Assembly: GCA_009741485.1 (NCBI GenBank)
Contig: CM019238.1
Coordinates: 8,909,477 to 8,973,476, forward strand
DNA from: Malurus cyaneus samueli
Lineage: Eukaryota > Chordata > Aves > Passeriformes > Maluridae
DNA: 64,000 nucleotides
Reading direction: 5' to 3'
Shown: positions 24,171 to 38,490 of the stretch, one piece after another
How the letters are laid out: every line of letters starts with the position of its first letter
Numbering within the stretch: position 1 is the first letter of the stretch
Translations under genes and position numbers: made by a program
Notes under the pieces: generated by a model
Told to the model about the DNA's origin: nothing
Databases searched by the model: none
Seen by the model: the letters and a program-made list of their open reading frames with translations, nothing else

Positions 24171-27100
24171 TACACCAATCAAAACGACCTTATTGTGTCT
24201 TTTCTACAGTCATATGTGATCAGGAGAAGAAATTTTAAAAGCCCCTTTGTCTGTCTTTGGTTTGTTACATGGACAAGATCACAGTGTTCTAATTGTTCTA
24301 TATGATTATATATATATTCTGGTTTCGAGTTTATTTGTTGCTTTCTTGTTTATCGCTCTGCCCATTTAATTGGGGGATTTTCCTAGTTTTGGTCATCCTT
24401 TGGTAAATCACACAAAAGTGCTGTAAGGCATTTAGCCATCTGACAATGGATGTGCCCAAGAGAAATGCACAAGAGATTGAGTTCCAGTTCTCATTTAGTC
24501 TTCCCCTGGCTCTAAAGGATGTGGACAGAGAACAGGAGTTTCATGCTTTGTTCCAAGTGAGACTGATTATATAATATGTTTTGTGAAAACCACCTGTACT
24601 GAGAAAGGTCATCCTTGGAGTATTTCAGAGTCTTTCAGCATCTTTACACCATGCTGAACCCAGTTATGATAGCATGTGAAAATCCATTATCAGTCAGACC
24701 TTCACCATACATCTCAGCTGACCTGTGCAGCAGGGGTGTGATTTACCGATACGTGACACAGTCACCAGGATGGAAGACTTGATATTACACCATTTTAATG
24801 TCACCAGGACTTCAGTGCAGTCAACTTTCTACTTACTGTCTATGGATCTTTGTTGCTTTATTTATAGGCTGTCATCCCAAATCCCTTGATGTTAATGAGT
24901 CATCTCCCTTTGAGGCATCTAGGCAGTGCTTTTCAGAAAGGAAAAATCAAACTCGTGAGTACTGACTGCTCCTGTCAGGTAGAAGGGAGGCTCTGGCTAA
25001 TTGAAGGTGCAGCATCAACAAACTGAACAAAAAAACTCATCTTCTCAGATTGATACCTTTAATATGGAGCCTTGAGATTAAGGGAGAGAAATACCAGGAG
25101 GAAATGGATGACGGAGTTGTTCAGGGGGGCAGAGCCTTGCATAAATTAATGTAACTGCAGTGATACCACCAGTGCAGTCCCAGTGTGTTTCAGGTGAGAA
25201 TCCAGCCCTGAGTCACTAATTAATTGCAGCAGTGTGCCTAAAATATTATAGACTGAGAAATCTGTGACAGAGTTGATGGCTCTGACATCCTGTCCTGTAT
25301 TCATTTCTTCAGCCTCTATTCAGCCAAAGTAGGCCAGTTTCTGTCCTCCCCTTACTCCAGGACATTTGTCATAATTCCACTGAATCCATTTATATCACTG
25401 AAGCAACCTAATTGTGATTGGGAAAAGAATACTGGCAGTTCTTAGTCACAAAAACATTCATCCTAAAATGATTATATGGAGATGGTATATATTTAGCATA
25501 TCTATTTTTGGTTAAGCTCTCCTAGCAAGATTGGTGGTAATTTTACAAAGGGTAAAAATGGATCAGCAGCCTCTTCCTTCGATATCTTCTGAAGCAAAAA
25601 ACCTCTTTAAAACTGAAGTGCTTTGAAAAATGCAAAATGTTGTAATTGTTGTAAATTGATATGAGCAGAGTGGAGTAATTTAAACATCATTAAAGTCTGC
25701 ATTTTTTACAGTAAAGTGCTTCAAAAAGAAATGAAGGCATAATACAGTATATTAATATAGTTCAAGACATCTCAAATAGGTTTCAAAATTAAACATCAAA
25801 AACTGCAACTTGAAAAAATAATTAGGTGAACCCATTTCATAGCAAACAGAAACTCTTCAGGTTTGGGAAATTGCAGAGTATGGGTGTGAGCCATTCTCAT
25901 TCACCAAGGACAAGGATATTCACTACAAAGAACTCACAGTAGTGAAAATAGGCTTGAAATTTCCTCAGTACGTGATGTAATGTCGTGCATTTTCTTGCTC
26001 AGCTCCACATTGGAGCTTCTACTTTGCTGCCTATTTTAGACTAATCTCAAGAACTTTTTAATTACACCAGAAACATCCTTCACTGTTTTGTTCTTAAGAA
26101 ACTATGGACTTGCTTAATTTCATCTAACTGTCCTCTTTCTCTAATTTGTGAGGAGCTTTGCCTATTTCTGCTCTGCTAATTAAAAGGATGATTGAAGTTC
26201 CCCTGCTGCACATTGTCTGACATTGTAGAAAGACTCTTCCCTACTACTGTATATTTCATTGAAAGGAAAAAAAATGACATGTGAGTAGTTAGAGCTCCTG
26301 TGGAGTTGCAAGAATTTGCAAAAATATATCTGGTGAGCAAGATTTCTATTAAAAACATACTAGTTAAAGATTGGAACACTTAATATGTGTTGCTGCAGGA
26401 TTTAAAGCATGAGAAATTTAACGCAGTGGAGAAGCACTCCAATAAAAATTAATTATCCTACATGTTTAAATCAGTCCACAGGGAACCAAAAATACCTGAT
26501 GTAGTAATGTATTGATTTAAGAAACAGGATAAGTCAAGGGTATGAGATATACAGTGAGGAAACATGGGGTGTTTTTCAACCGATTGCTGCTTATTTTGCA
26601 GATATGTCAACAATAATGGCCCTTTCCTTCTCTTTTTCTTTCTGAAAATTAAGATTATTAATCTGTTGCTGTCTGCACCTCATTGAGCAATTATTGGAAA
26701 TATTCCTCATTCCAATGTAAATGCAATTTAGTTAAGTCAGCTGTTGTAAATCCTAATCTAATCCACAGCCAGGTATTACTTTTTCCACAGGGTGGAATCC
26801 ACAGACCCAGTTTTGGATGCTTCTACCCCAGCATTTCTTGGCTTAGCCAGGAGCAAGACTCCCAGTTACCCTCGGTTCTGTGTTGCTGGCAGAGCCTTTC
26901 CTCTCTGCCTGCATGGCATTGTCCCTCCTCAGGCAGTCCATCCTGGCCAGGAATGTCCCCCTCAGTGTGCTTTGTGCCAGGCCAGCCTGGGAGAGTGATG
27001 CTCCTCAGGCGACACCGGTGTAAAGTCCTGCAGATTGCAAAACCAGAGAGTTTAACATAAAGCTGCTGTTATTATCTAGTAGCAAAACCTGGCAAATAAG

Positions 27101-28851
27101 TGGAATTTTAGTAGCAACTCACGTGCCCGAGTGGTTCAAGCACCTTTAAATTAGGTAAACTAAGCAAAGGGTTTAAGAGTCCAAAGTTGTAGTTGAGTGC
27201 CTGCATCCGTTTTTACATCTCAACCTTGTCACCTGCGCAGGAGTCAATTGACTGAACAGTGATTAAAATCCATACTAAAACAACTGACAGAATATAGGAT
27301 GGAATGGTCTTTTGTGCACAGTCTGTGTTCAGGAAAATATCAGGATGGAAATTTTGGCTATGGAAGGCTTGTACTCCACAAGACCCCCTTATGAAAGAGG
27401 ACTCTGAATCAGAGAAGCTGTGGGAATGTTATGCTGGAGGATGCTACAATGGAGGGGGAAAGCTGCCTAGATGAACAACAGAACAGGAGACACAGAAAAT
27501 CCTCAATTTTTAATTTGATAAGCAAATCCAAAGGTGAAACTCTCACAAATTATCCATACCACCAGCTTTTAAAGGAATGTTCTTCTGTTAGAGTAGCTTC
27601 TGTTTCCTCACAGCAGGAAAAGCACCAGTGGGAATTGCTAGAGCAAGGGTACAAAAGGGCACTAGAACAACTAGAGGTTTTTGTCCTTCAGTGAATTTCA
27701 GAACATCTCTTGAGCAAAATGTGCTGCATCAGTCCCTAAAAGGCAGATATTTATAATATTTTTGTTGTTGTGATAGGAGTTCTACAAAAATAGCTATCAT
27801 TTCAACATATTTATGCAGCAGAGTCTGTGAATTTTAACTTCCTCTGCAAATAGGAAATTGCTATTGATAAAAGCCAGACCCATGAGAACTTCCCCTACAC
27901 ACTGCATTTCTAAGGATTTTGGTTGTGCAGATTGTTGCAAGGGTAATATATGTAGATATGTAAGGATTTCTCAGTCTCTGCCCTCCTTAAGGACATTTGC
28001 TTAAATGTTTTGACTTGAGTAATATGTTTTAAATAAAATTAAATTTATACTAATTATCCAAGAATATTTTAATGGCAATAGGGGAAAAACTCCGTGTGTG
28101 TTGTAACTACAGTGTACATTTGAGCATGTCACTCTTCAGTCCAGGAAACGTTGACTATTTTATAAACAGATTGTTAAAACACTGTCCTTCACCTTGGGAC
28201 CCAAAATCATTTTCTGACAGAGTGCAGGGAGCTGATTGTTCACGTGACAGGTGATTGTTCAGCTCCTGCTCTGGTCCCCATGTGCTGAATTCACAAAAGC
28301 CCCGAGGAAGGGTGGCCAGCCTGGTGGTGCCTCTGCCAGCTCTGAGGAGCTGGTACCAGGCTCTGCAGGAAAAATGCAAGTCACGAGCTGCACCTTTGTT
28401 TTGGCAGCAGCCAGGCAGAGCAGCAGCTGCCAGATGCATGCTGCTATTTGTGTTTGTGCTGCTGACACAGAGGAAGCTGGGGTTGATGTGCTGGGAGCTG
28501 CTGTGTCTGTGCACTCACCTGCACAGGCTGGGCTGTGAGCACAGGGACGCTGCTCCAATCTGGGGATGGACACAGCATCCGTAGGCAGGGGCTGAGCACT
28601 GTGGAACTTCCACTGTCTGCCTTGTTTTGTGCAGGAGTTGTGCCTCACTGCTGAGTTTGTCCAAGGAACTGTTTATTTGTGCTAAAACAGGAGGAAGCAA
28701 AGCCAGCTTCTTCATCTGCTTCTGCTTTTGACTGTGAACATGAGATGTTACTGGGAATGGCTTTTGATTTCTCACCATAGTCTTGCCTGCAATACAGATT
28801 GATTGCTGGGAACACACAGACCAAAGCCTTGTTTTAGTTGATTTCACTGTT

Positions 28852-29225
28852 TCATTGAATCATGGAATGAGTTGGGTTTGAAAGCACCCTCCAACTTCAC
28901 TGCTGTGGACAGGGACACCTCCCACTATCCCAGGGTGCTTAGAGCCCCATCCAACCTGGCCTTGAACACTGCCAGGGATGGGGCAGCCACAGCTTCTCTG
29001 GGCAATCTGTGCCAGGGCCTCACCACCCTCAGAGTTAAGAATTTCTTCCTAATGTCTAATCTAAACTTACCCAGTCTCAGTTTGAAGCCCTTTCCCTGTG
29101 TCCTATCAGTACCATGCTCTTGTCACTACCAAGTCCCTTTCCATCTTCCTTGCAGGCTCCCTTCAGGTACTGGGAGGTCACAGTCATGTCACCCTGAAGC
29201 TTCTCTTGTCCAGGCTTAACAGATC
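28852..29225 (-). mobile_element. CR1 LINE 3' end, minus strand
   Basis: Read on the plus strand, the segment starts ATTGAATCATGGAATGAG and continues through phrases typical of an antisense CR1 3' region: CCATCCAACCTGGCCTTGAA, CAGCCACAGCTTCTCTGGGC and AATTTCTTCCTAATGTCTAA. It is a 5'-truncated copy, as is usual for CR1. CR1 is the dominant LINE of birds and other reptiles. Confidence 0.88.
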
Positions 29226-32200
29226 TCTGTCTGTCCATACAGACTGGCTCTTCAGTGAAAAAAAAAAAAATATAAAAGTAGAAGCATGTTCTTCTAAAAG
29301 CATTCAGTCCCAGTGTGTGGATGTACATTCTATAAATCATTATCCTCTTTCCTTCTAAGTGCCAGCTCTGTGTCTGATTTGGGCAACAATGGCACCTCTG
29401 TCACTTTTGGGTTGCCATTGCTTTTACACAGATGAACCTGAATAGATGGTCCTGTAATGCATTGAGGAATAGAACCAGTGCTCCCCTTTTCAGCATTTTG
29501 AGCTCTTTCAAAATAGGATAAGTAAAATATATCTTCATTACTAAAGCCAGCAGGTGCATCTAACATTCAGAGCACAGACAGCATGATTTTTGTGAGTGGA
29601 CCCATATCCAAAGGTTATCCTGTAAGCCAGTGAAATAAAAATGGTGCCTGCTTGTTGCAAATGGTGCTTAAATAAAGCAGTACTTCTTTACTGAATATTA
29701 CTAGTCAAATTTAGTAATTTAATAATTGTGGATAACTTTATATTCTCAGCAGAGCCCCAGTCAGTGTTAACAATAGTTCTTCTGTGTACCACAAAAGATT
29801 TAATGCTTTATATAAAGACATATCCTGATCTCCTCAGACAACCAGGTGAACTTTTGCTGAAAATAGGTGTTTCAGAATCTTTATTTTCTTTTGATGCTGT
29901 ATTAGTTCAGGCTGTACCTGTGAGACAGCTTTATTGAATTTGCCTACTGAGCCATCTCCTTGCCTATTTCCTTTTCCCCCACAAAGCCACAGTTGTTCTG
30001 CATGTTTCTCATCGTTATCACAGGCCTCATGCCTTCCCCGATTCTCCTGGTCTGTCACTTGCTCAACAGGTTTCCCATTTTTCCTGCACAACTGGCTTTT
30101 CAGTCCGAGGAGCTGTGAATTGCATTTTTCCCTCTGTGAGTGAGCACAAAGGCATTGCTTTCATCTCACTCATTACTGCTCATGACAGATTGTTCTGGAC
30201 TGCTTTCATACCAGTCTCCTGATCAAACAAAATATCGAACAAGGTAGACGTCGCACAGCACTTCCTTTTGTGGTTCTCGGGGTGTTGCAAAGGATTTCAG
30301 AGCTTGTTAGTCAGAGTATAAGACTCCAGTGATGACTGACATCTCACTGCTTTGCTACAAGTACAATTTGAAATGAAACAGTGAAGACAAATTATAAAAC
30401 AGGACCAAATTTGACAAGGAAACTCCACATTTACTCAGGCAATGGTATTTTTAAAATGTCCTGGTCAGAATTCTGTGTGGTTCTCCTCACCCTTGTGTCA
30501 GTCTAATCTTCCCTGCTATTAGGTTACACTTTTGCTCATTTATTTTAAACGTTGCCCATGCTGGCCTCGTCCAACCTGCCAGCCTGTATCATCTCTAAGA
30601 ACGAGACAGGTTCTTCAGCTGAAGTCTCTTGTGTGGCAAGCCCAGCATAATTGTATTCTCCTTTGCACCATTGCTATGGCTGGGTAAACAGAGATGTTCC
30701 CAGTGGCAAATGAGGAATCCTTTTCAGTGGTATCAATTTTCAGTGTTTTGGCTGCCTGAAATGAAATATCTGTTAGTATGTTTACCATTACCAGTCCAGC
30801 TTCTTTAGGCTGTATTGATTAAATTTTTGTACTGTAAAAATACCATTTTGAACCACAGAGAAATCGATATAGGGTGAGGTTTTTTATATGTATAAATGGG
30901 ATTTGGATCAGGAAGAAAATCTTCATGAGATGAAAAATGAAGCTGGGTGAAAAAAGAGTGATAAAAGATCTGAGAAGGGGAAAAAGTTCTCTGTCATTTC
31001 CCCAGCCTCTGTTGGCCTCTAGACCTTTCTGTTCGCTGATTACTTTCCTACACAAATAAATTTTCAAGCAAATTGAGGCTTCCAGTTTAGAAAAGATACT
31101 TTTAAATAGATGTAGTATTATCAGAAACTACCTTACAGGCCTTTTTAAAACGCATTTGCATTCATATATTTTGTGATACACAATAGTGCTAATGGCAGCC
31201 TTCCTACTAGAGGCCAGAAGAGTTATTTATGGAGTACCTAATGCATCAGGAATAAGCTCAATGAGATGATGGTAGGATTATTTCCAGAAAGCAATTAAAA
31301 CCACCACGATAGGGATAGTGAAACATTCTGAGTAACAAACAGTGAGGACATGGCATTTTAGTTCCAGTGGGTTTATTTTATGTGTTGTGGCCTGTGGTAA
31401 GAAGATAAGAAAGGCAGTTAGATATCTGCGAGGCAAGACATCAGAAAGGATTTCTACATAGAGCTTCCAGTAGGAAGGTTTAAAATGAAGCAATGTTTGG
31501 GGAATGAAGAAGTTTTGGGGAAGTTTTGCCTTTGGTTGATATAGTTGATTGTTGTGCAATAATTGTGTTTGAATTATCCCCAGTAATAGTCAGGGCTGTG
31601 TGATGTTTACATCCTCCCCATTTATTTTCTGAAGTTGCTGACTATTCAATAGTTCTTTTCTGCAACTCTTCTCTCTCTGAGGAAGACCCAACTTCCTGAA
31701 GAGCCTCTTTGCCTCCTGTTAGAACAGCTCCTGGGATAATGCTGGGCAAAACATGAAGAGTGCCCAGAGCACTCCTTTACTCTGTTAGACTTTAGCTGTG
31801 CTGGGTTTTGAATGCTAGCAAGACCCCCCAAAAGCTTATTTTCAGTTTCCCTTCCATGGATCCACTGAAGAGAAAATAGAAACAGAATATCGGTCATGTA
31901 ATCATGAGGGAAAGGGGGTACTTAATATGAATTTACCTAATAGAAGACATCAAGGACACACATGAGAAGAATGGTGTTTAAGGGGGCTAAGGCATGTCCA
32001 TGTTTGTGTAATGCATGGAAAACTGTAAATAGTTGGAATATTTTATGAGCCTCTCTAACATCATTCAGAGCCAGAAATGAGGGCAGATGCAGTTTAGAGC
32101 AGGACTTGTTTTCTCCTTAAGATTTTTTCCAAATAATTCTTTGGCTTAACACAGCTTTATATGCCTGCTGCAGTCTTGCTTCGTGACAGTGTCAGAAAGG

Positions 32201-32745
32201 ATAAATATCAATAGCTGAATAAATTTAGGTATTCAAGTCTGATAACAGGCTGTTATAGAAAAGTATTTCAGACACAAATGTTTCAATTCAGGTGGGCTGA
32301 ATCTCACTCTTTGAATCTTTTGTTGGGATGGGCCACCATATCCCACTTTAGGCAAGGGCAGAATCTTTGGAAATGACTGTGAAAATTATTTTGGAGAGAT
32401 ACAGGAGAAGAAATTCAATGCAATAGTTTTGCAGAAAGAGTTACTTTGAATTTATTCAGCCAACTATTACACATTGTTGTGGTATTGTGAGGTGACCTTT
32501 AATATATTTCAGTGCCAGATATTAGCATTCAATGCATGAAGAGCAGGATAAAGAGTATTGCAGCAAGAGAAATTGAGATTGAGAGAATATTTGTCTGTGA
32601 AGATAGTCTGGTGGTGATGAATTTCCTATCATAGGTTCTCTGTTGCTGGGAGCTTGTAAGGGATTCCAGGTATGATTTAATTTGAAACAATAATAGATGA
32701 TCCTGTGAAGTCCTTTGCAACTCTGTACTCTGTAAACTTGTGTTA

Positions 32746-32790
32746 AAATAGATCAGTGATGTGGTGATGATCTATCACATTGATCTATTT
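32746..32790. repeat. Imperfect hairpin, about 15 bp
   Basis: AAATAGATCA at 32746-32755 pairs with TGATCTATTT at 32781-32790. After a 3-base bulge, ATGTG pairs with CACAT. The terminal loop is about 12 bases. It is intronic and AT-rich. Confidence 0.7.
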
Positions 32791-35700
32791 CTGATTGTAA
32801 TGAATTTCACATGAAGTTCTGTGGCAATTTCCCACCATGTGTTCCTTGGTGGTGTGGAGGATAGGGAAGAGATGGGCAAGAAGTTGATGTGAATTGGGAA
32901 AAGAATGTAAGTTGTACCATAAAAATAACATCTCTTCTAGTAGAGATACGTAAAACTTGATGTCTGCGTGAAACCTCTACAGTGCACTCCGAGGTAACCT
33001 TCTCTAAGGGCAACAAATTTCCATTAGGTTTGAAACTCCTAAAACTCCTAAATTTTGGAACTTTTTTTGTGGTGTAAAAAATTATATTAATAAAGTCAGT
33101 TGCTGAAAATGAAAGCTAGAACAGAGTTGTCTCCAGGACACAGCAGGAAGGTAATTTAAAAAGCTCAAGAACATTGTTGAAATTATCATGCAAACTTATT
33201 AAATGCAATGTATATTTAAATTGAAAAAATTCTTTATTAGGTCTAGATAGGTGATTTTTTTGCTGCCTCCAGCAGTTAAGCTTATTGGGTGAAAATCAGG
33301 GTAGATTAATTTCTAATCTTTATGGAAAACCACTTATTAAAAGATGGATAGCAAAATTTTTAATATGATACTGGAAGTTTAGACTGTCTGTAGAACAAGA
33401 ACTTACCACTGAACAAAAGTATGAGTGTTTCATAGTATTTGGCCACTTTTATTTATATATAGTTTTGTATTCTTAGCATGATTTTCTAGGAGTTCTTTCT
33501 GACACATGTTGAATTAACATTAAAATGATCCCTTATCATTACAAATTATAAAATATTTAGCTTTAATTTCCCTTTTCATAACACATAAGTAGGAACTTAT
33601 TATAAAACACATTTGAAAGAACTCATTGTTGACTTAGGTAATTAAAATGAAGAGTGTGGAGTGAATTTTTAATGCTTTGTAGATTAGCTCAGGAATGATC
33701 AACTGTTTGTCTCCTTGTCAAGAATATGTACAAATAATGCTTCTCGGCTCACATTTGCCTTTTCCAAGAAATTAATGAGCATTCAGAATTAAGGACATGT
33801 CAGTAAAAATTCTAGACTGAGCTGAACATTTTTAAAGTCTCCTCTTCATTAATTGGTGTAAGTCTGAGGACTGTGAATTTTCGATTTGCTGCAGACTGTA
33901 TTTGATGAAAGTCTGAGGGAAGCTGCTGAGGTCGGCTGAGGCCATCTCCCGGCACTCTGCCAGCACAGTGACTGCACGGCTGGGCTTGTTTCAAAAACAA
34001 AATTAACTTCCCAGACCTACATTTGGAGAACCTTGTTTGGATTTCAAAGTGAATAGGTGCAAAAACTGATGCAGGGCCATGCCTTGCTGTGAATTTGACA
34101 CATGACCCATGACAAAGAGGTGTGGGAGAGGAGAGATGGGTTTATGTGAGCCCACAAGCTTAAACACCAACATGGCTGAGGAATCTTTGGAATTGTGAGT
34201 GGGGCTCTGTGCATTGTAAGAATGAATGGCAGTTCTGGAACAGCACAAGTAAAGGCTTGTGATGTAATATCCCTGAGTCATCTAATCCAAACTGTACCCT
34301 TGTCACCTGCCTCCCTTGTTCCCTTGCATAAGTCACCTCCTTGCTCTTGCTCTTTGCAGTCAGATGATGGCTCAGCTTGTGGCTCCTCAGCAGGACAGTC
34401 TCTGTCCAGGCTGGGGTTTGCATCTCCTCCTTTGTCCTGCCCGTGTTGCTGCTTTGATCCTTCCTTGGGCTGGTCTAGCTCAGCAAGCTGTCAGGTACTA
34501 ACCCAGGAAAATAAACTGAATAATTATCTGACAGTTCCATGATCTGAATCATCTCACCAGTTTCATACTCTAAGCGCTAGGCAGGGATCACAGAGCCAGG
34601 AGATGGATGGAGAGGAGGAGTGGAACAGTTGTTTCAGTCACAGAAATCATCTTTGGCTGTCTCAGCTGCCGTGCTGACCCACAGCTCAAAGCCTTTCCCC
34701 GCTCTGCTCTCTCTGCTGCATTTCCTGGTGCTGCTGTGTCCTGCAGGACCAACTGCTGTAAAAGGAGGAAGGTGCTCCACTGAGCTGAACAGTTGCATCA
34801 TGTCTGACTTGCTGTCAAACTTTACCTGGGTCTGAATTTTTGCCGCATCAGCTTTACTTGCATTGTTTAGCTATTTAAAGTTACTGTATAATTTCCAATG
34901 CTGTTGGTCCCTCACTGGAGTATCTCATTTTGGCCAATCTGCAGTGGAAGCCCTCGATACAAACACAAATGTTAATGTGGCTCCCTGCTACACAGAGTTT
35001 TCTGAGCTTGTTTATCTGCAGGAGGAGTTAGGAAATAATTTTGCATTTAAAAACAGGACAACCTGAACTGATAATCCTTTTTTTGATCTTAGTTGTTTGA
35101 ATTAGCTGTGGATTAAAGCTGCATGTTCTACCACAGCATTAATAGGATGATGTTAGGCTTGATTTCCCTTGCTTTGCATGAGAAGTCTGTGGAGAATCTT
35201 GGATTTGCATGGCAGAAGAATACATTATCATGGTAAACAGCGTTTCTGAAGCCGTATGAAATCACCAAACTGAATGTAAGTCTCAAGGTTGCCTCAGTGA
35301 TGATAAAGTGTGAGCTGGTGAGCTGCAGGTCAGCTAGGGTAGCTGAGGAAAGTGTCTGTCCAAACTAAGTAACCTGGTTTCATTACATCTGGTGCTTACA
35401 AAATGCAAATTGCAAATTACAAAATTTGCATTAAAGAATATTTAAACTTAATATTGCAAAGGGAAGGCAAGAGCTAGCTAAGTTCATTTCAGTATCATCT
35501 TATGTGGGAAAACGGAACAAAAAAAAAGAAACCTTGTGAGTCAAGACTGTATATAGACTGACCTAGGATTTTTTTTATAAGATAGGAAATCTTGTATCTC
35601 CACTTCATTAGAAATTAGGGGCTTAAGTCGTGTTTAAGCATTTTATTTCATGTGTGAAATGCGGGGAAAACACTGGAGAACTTTCTAACATTTTGAGGTC

Positions 35701-36783
35701 TGTTTAATTTTGTGGTTTTAAAATGGGAACATGTGCAAGATCTATCCCTGTCCCTGCGGTAGGGATGTGCCCACCCTGCCTTCAGCTCCATGCTGTTATT
35801 TCTTTTGTTTGTTTGGAAGATGAGTTTGTCATGATCAGATTCTGCGGGGTAGACAGACGGGGGATGCAGCCATGCATGCCATGTGTGGGAATGTGTTCAA
35901 GGTTTTCCACAGCTGGTTCTTCGGTCTATTTACAGATAGAGAAGTGGCAGGAGCTGCCAGAGCTGCTGACAGGGTCGGGAGCTCCATGAATTGCTTTGTT
36001 TCCCCACTTCAGCTGTTGCCACTTCCATATTCCAATGCCTACAATCTTCCCTGAAATTTTGGGATCAGTTGAACAAAGCTGGTCCCACAACTGCAAAAAT
36101 CTGTGTAGAAGAATCTGAGTCTAGAAGGGTCAAAATGACCATCAGTTCCACGTACCTCAGCCTATTGTAAACTACACAATATTTCTTAACATCCTCTTAA
36201 CAATCTTTGCCACTTGAAGTAAAATATCAAAAGCAATAATTATAATGAACTAGAGGGATATCAGGGAGATCAAAGGCATCCCTCTAGCAGCCTAAACTCT
36301 TAAAGTATCAGTTAATTTATGAGGTTTAATTCTCAGGGGTATGCCCTTGCCCCAAGATGGAAAGAGAGGTTGAAATAATCCAGTGATCCTCTTCCAGTCT
36401 GTCCTGGGGGTGCTTCTTTTCTGATCTGGTGGGATCAGTTTACTCCTGATCAGAGGAGTGAGTATTTGGACAGCTTCAGTAGCAATGGAGTAAGAAAGAA
36501 AGGGCTCCTGTAGTCTTCTGAGAAATCTCCCAGGTTTTCAAGGAGCAAACAAGTAATAAAACAAAAGAGCCAAGGCAAATTATGCAGCAAGGGGGAAGAA
36601 ATCCTTCCCAGTTCCTGCAGGAAGGCAACCCAAGGCATGAAGCAGTACATTAATACATGATCAGGAGGCAGAAATCAAGACTTTCTAAGGGATAATGCCC
36701 CAGACTCGGCACGGTTTTTCATTTGAATTTAGCAGAGTAGTCTCTTTTCTTGTCTTACATATGCTTTTGCAGGAATATCATAG

Positions 36784-36795
36784 GATCATATGATC
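36784..36795. repeat. 12-bp palindrome
   Basis: GATCATATGATC is self-complementary. It lies in the large intron and no binding protein can be named from it alone. Confidence 0.75.
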
Positions 36796-38304
36796 AGATA
36801 ATGATTTTGATCTTGTACTCCAGTATAACACAACTCACTGTTTGAATAGTAAATTTAATTATTTTTATGTAGCTGATTTTGACTTCCTAAGGACAGTACT
36901 TTGCAGTTGCTTTTTTTACTGAATTTTGTGTGACGTTCTTTACCATGCCTTCTGCTCCTGAATTGGAGTTTGACAATGCTCTTGCAGTTTATCTCTCGCC
37001 CATCTTTTTGGTTGTGTTCTGTGCTATTAAAAAAATAAGGGCTAAGCTCTCACTCAAGACAGAGCCCAGCACGCCTGCAATGTCCCTGTGCTGTTCCATT
37101 TCTGTGCTGCTTCTTCCTTTGTGTTAAAATGATTGGAAGATAAGGCTTCAATTTAAACTTGAAAAACTTCTCTTGGTATGTAAGTGACAGCATTTGTCAC
37201 TACAAATGCTTTTAAGGATGTTTATATACAATAGTTCCAAGATCTAAATGATCATTGTTTAAAATCTGTCAAGGGAAGAATCTTGCCACAACTAAATATG
37301 TAGCTCTGACATTTGAAATCAGAGCAGACATGAGTGTTTGGCTTATACTTTAAGTGCTATCAGCTGCTTTCCGAGAGGAAGAAGGAGGCTTTTCGTAGCA
37401 GGTTAATTGCAGGATAACAAGCAAATTCTGTCTCTTTACAATAATTATTCTAAATAAATTCAAACTGCATGGAACCTTTCTACAATGAAACCATTCTTTT
37501 CACAGAATGACTTTGGTATAAGTGGAAGTAGAATTGCAATTGGCATATGGTGATGTATTGAAACAATTCAGGACTTTCATTCCACTTCACGATCAGGGCT
37601 GTGCTACAGTGCCCAGGTAGAGAAATTCTTCTGAGGGCAATGAAGGAGGTATTACTTGAAACAGCTTTCCTGCTTTCTGAGCAGTTGACTCATGAAGGTC
37701 AGGAGGGAAAAAAAAAAAAAGTCTGAGTCCTTGAAAGCCATTTTAGAACTAGGGAGATTTGAATGGCCTGTAGGTCATGTAGTGTTGTGTACTGCTGTCA
37801 GAGAGAGGTGCTTGCCTTGCCTCCTACTCCCTTTTACCTTTCTGGTGGCTCTCTGTACTGCAAGTGAAGGTCATTTTGTCATCATTACAAACATCTGAAT
37901 ATCTAAAAGATTGCTTTGCTTATACATATTTTGTGTGTCACTCTATCCTTTAATTCAGCTCACAACATCTGAGTTTGTAAGAGATTTTAGAATTGAGTCT
38001 CAGCAGAAATCTGTTGAAAAATACGGACTTTTTCATGTCATTGCTTCTCTGGTTTGGACCTATTACTCTACCCTCTCTGAAGCCATCATTTGCAGTCCCA
38101 CCCCAAACAAAATAAATGATCTGACAAATAACTGCTAAAGAAGGAGGCAGACAGATTGCATAAGGGCTGTCCTGAGTGATAAAATCCCACATCAGATCCG
38201 ACTGATGGGCGACAGCAGTACAGAAGTGAATTAATCTTGATGCAAAGTCTGTTTGCAATTTGGAAATGCTGTTCCACGTGTTGTGTTTGTGTTTCCCCGT
38301 GCAG

Positions 38305-38490
38305 AGCTGTGCACCCTGGACTGTGGCAGCCACGGTGTGTGCTCCAGAGGGATCTGCCAGTGTGAAGAGGGTTGGGTGGGACCCAGCTGCGAGGAGAGGA
38401 CCTGCCACTCGCACTGCGCCGAGCACGGGCACTGCAGGGACGGCAAGTGTGAGTGCAGCCCTGGATGGGAAGGGGACCACTGCACCATCG
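38305..38490 (+). CDS. TENM1: Teneurin exon: EGF repeats 6 and 7
   Basis: This 186-nt exon has phase 1 at both ends and encodes residues 354-415. EGF6 (from [16 protein letters not shown]) and EGF7 (from [16 protein letters not shown]) each have six cysteines in tenascin-type spacing. It is GC-richer than the introns around it. The acceptor is TTTCCCCGTGCAG| and the donor is CATCG|GTAAGA, both good. A 176-codon open frame on the opposite strand across this exon is a shadow of the repeated TGC/GCA pattern. The next exon in the message is either the 24-nt microexon or, if that is skipped, the EGF8 exon. Confidence 0.95.

Larger units (their letters stand above)
20918..38304 (+). other. Large teneurin intron, 17,387 bp
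   Basis: This is the longest intron in the window and separates EGF5 from EGF6. It contains a minus-strand CR1 (28852-29225), an 11-bp hairpin (24106-24132), an imperfect hairpin (32746-32790), a 12-bp palindrome (36784-36795), a candidate decayed coding copy on the minus strand (23530-24170), and GC-richer patches near 26800-27000 and 28260-28650 with overlapping open frames but no recognisable protein. I could not identify an exon belonging to another gene. Confidence 0.65.

Noticed and set aside
27431..27694. 87-codon open frame ending with a hydrophilic, coiled-coil-like tail
   Set aside because: It is a single short frame without promoter, splice or homologue support. I could not separate it from chance.
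28155..28847. Cluster of open frames of 95-129 codons on both strands
   Set aside because: A GC-richer patch gives long frames in several phases at once. None stands out as coding and none resembles a known protein.
37950..38480. 176-codon minus-strand open frame
   Set aside because: It is mostly the antisense of the EGF6-7 exon, where repeated cysteine codons suppress stops on the other strand. The product has no family resemblance.
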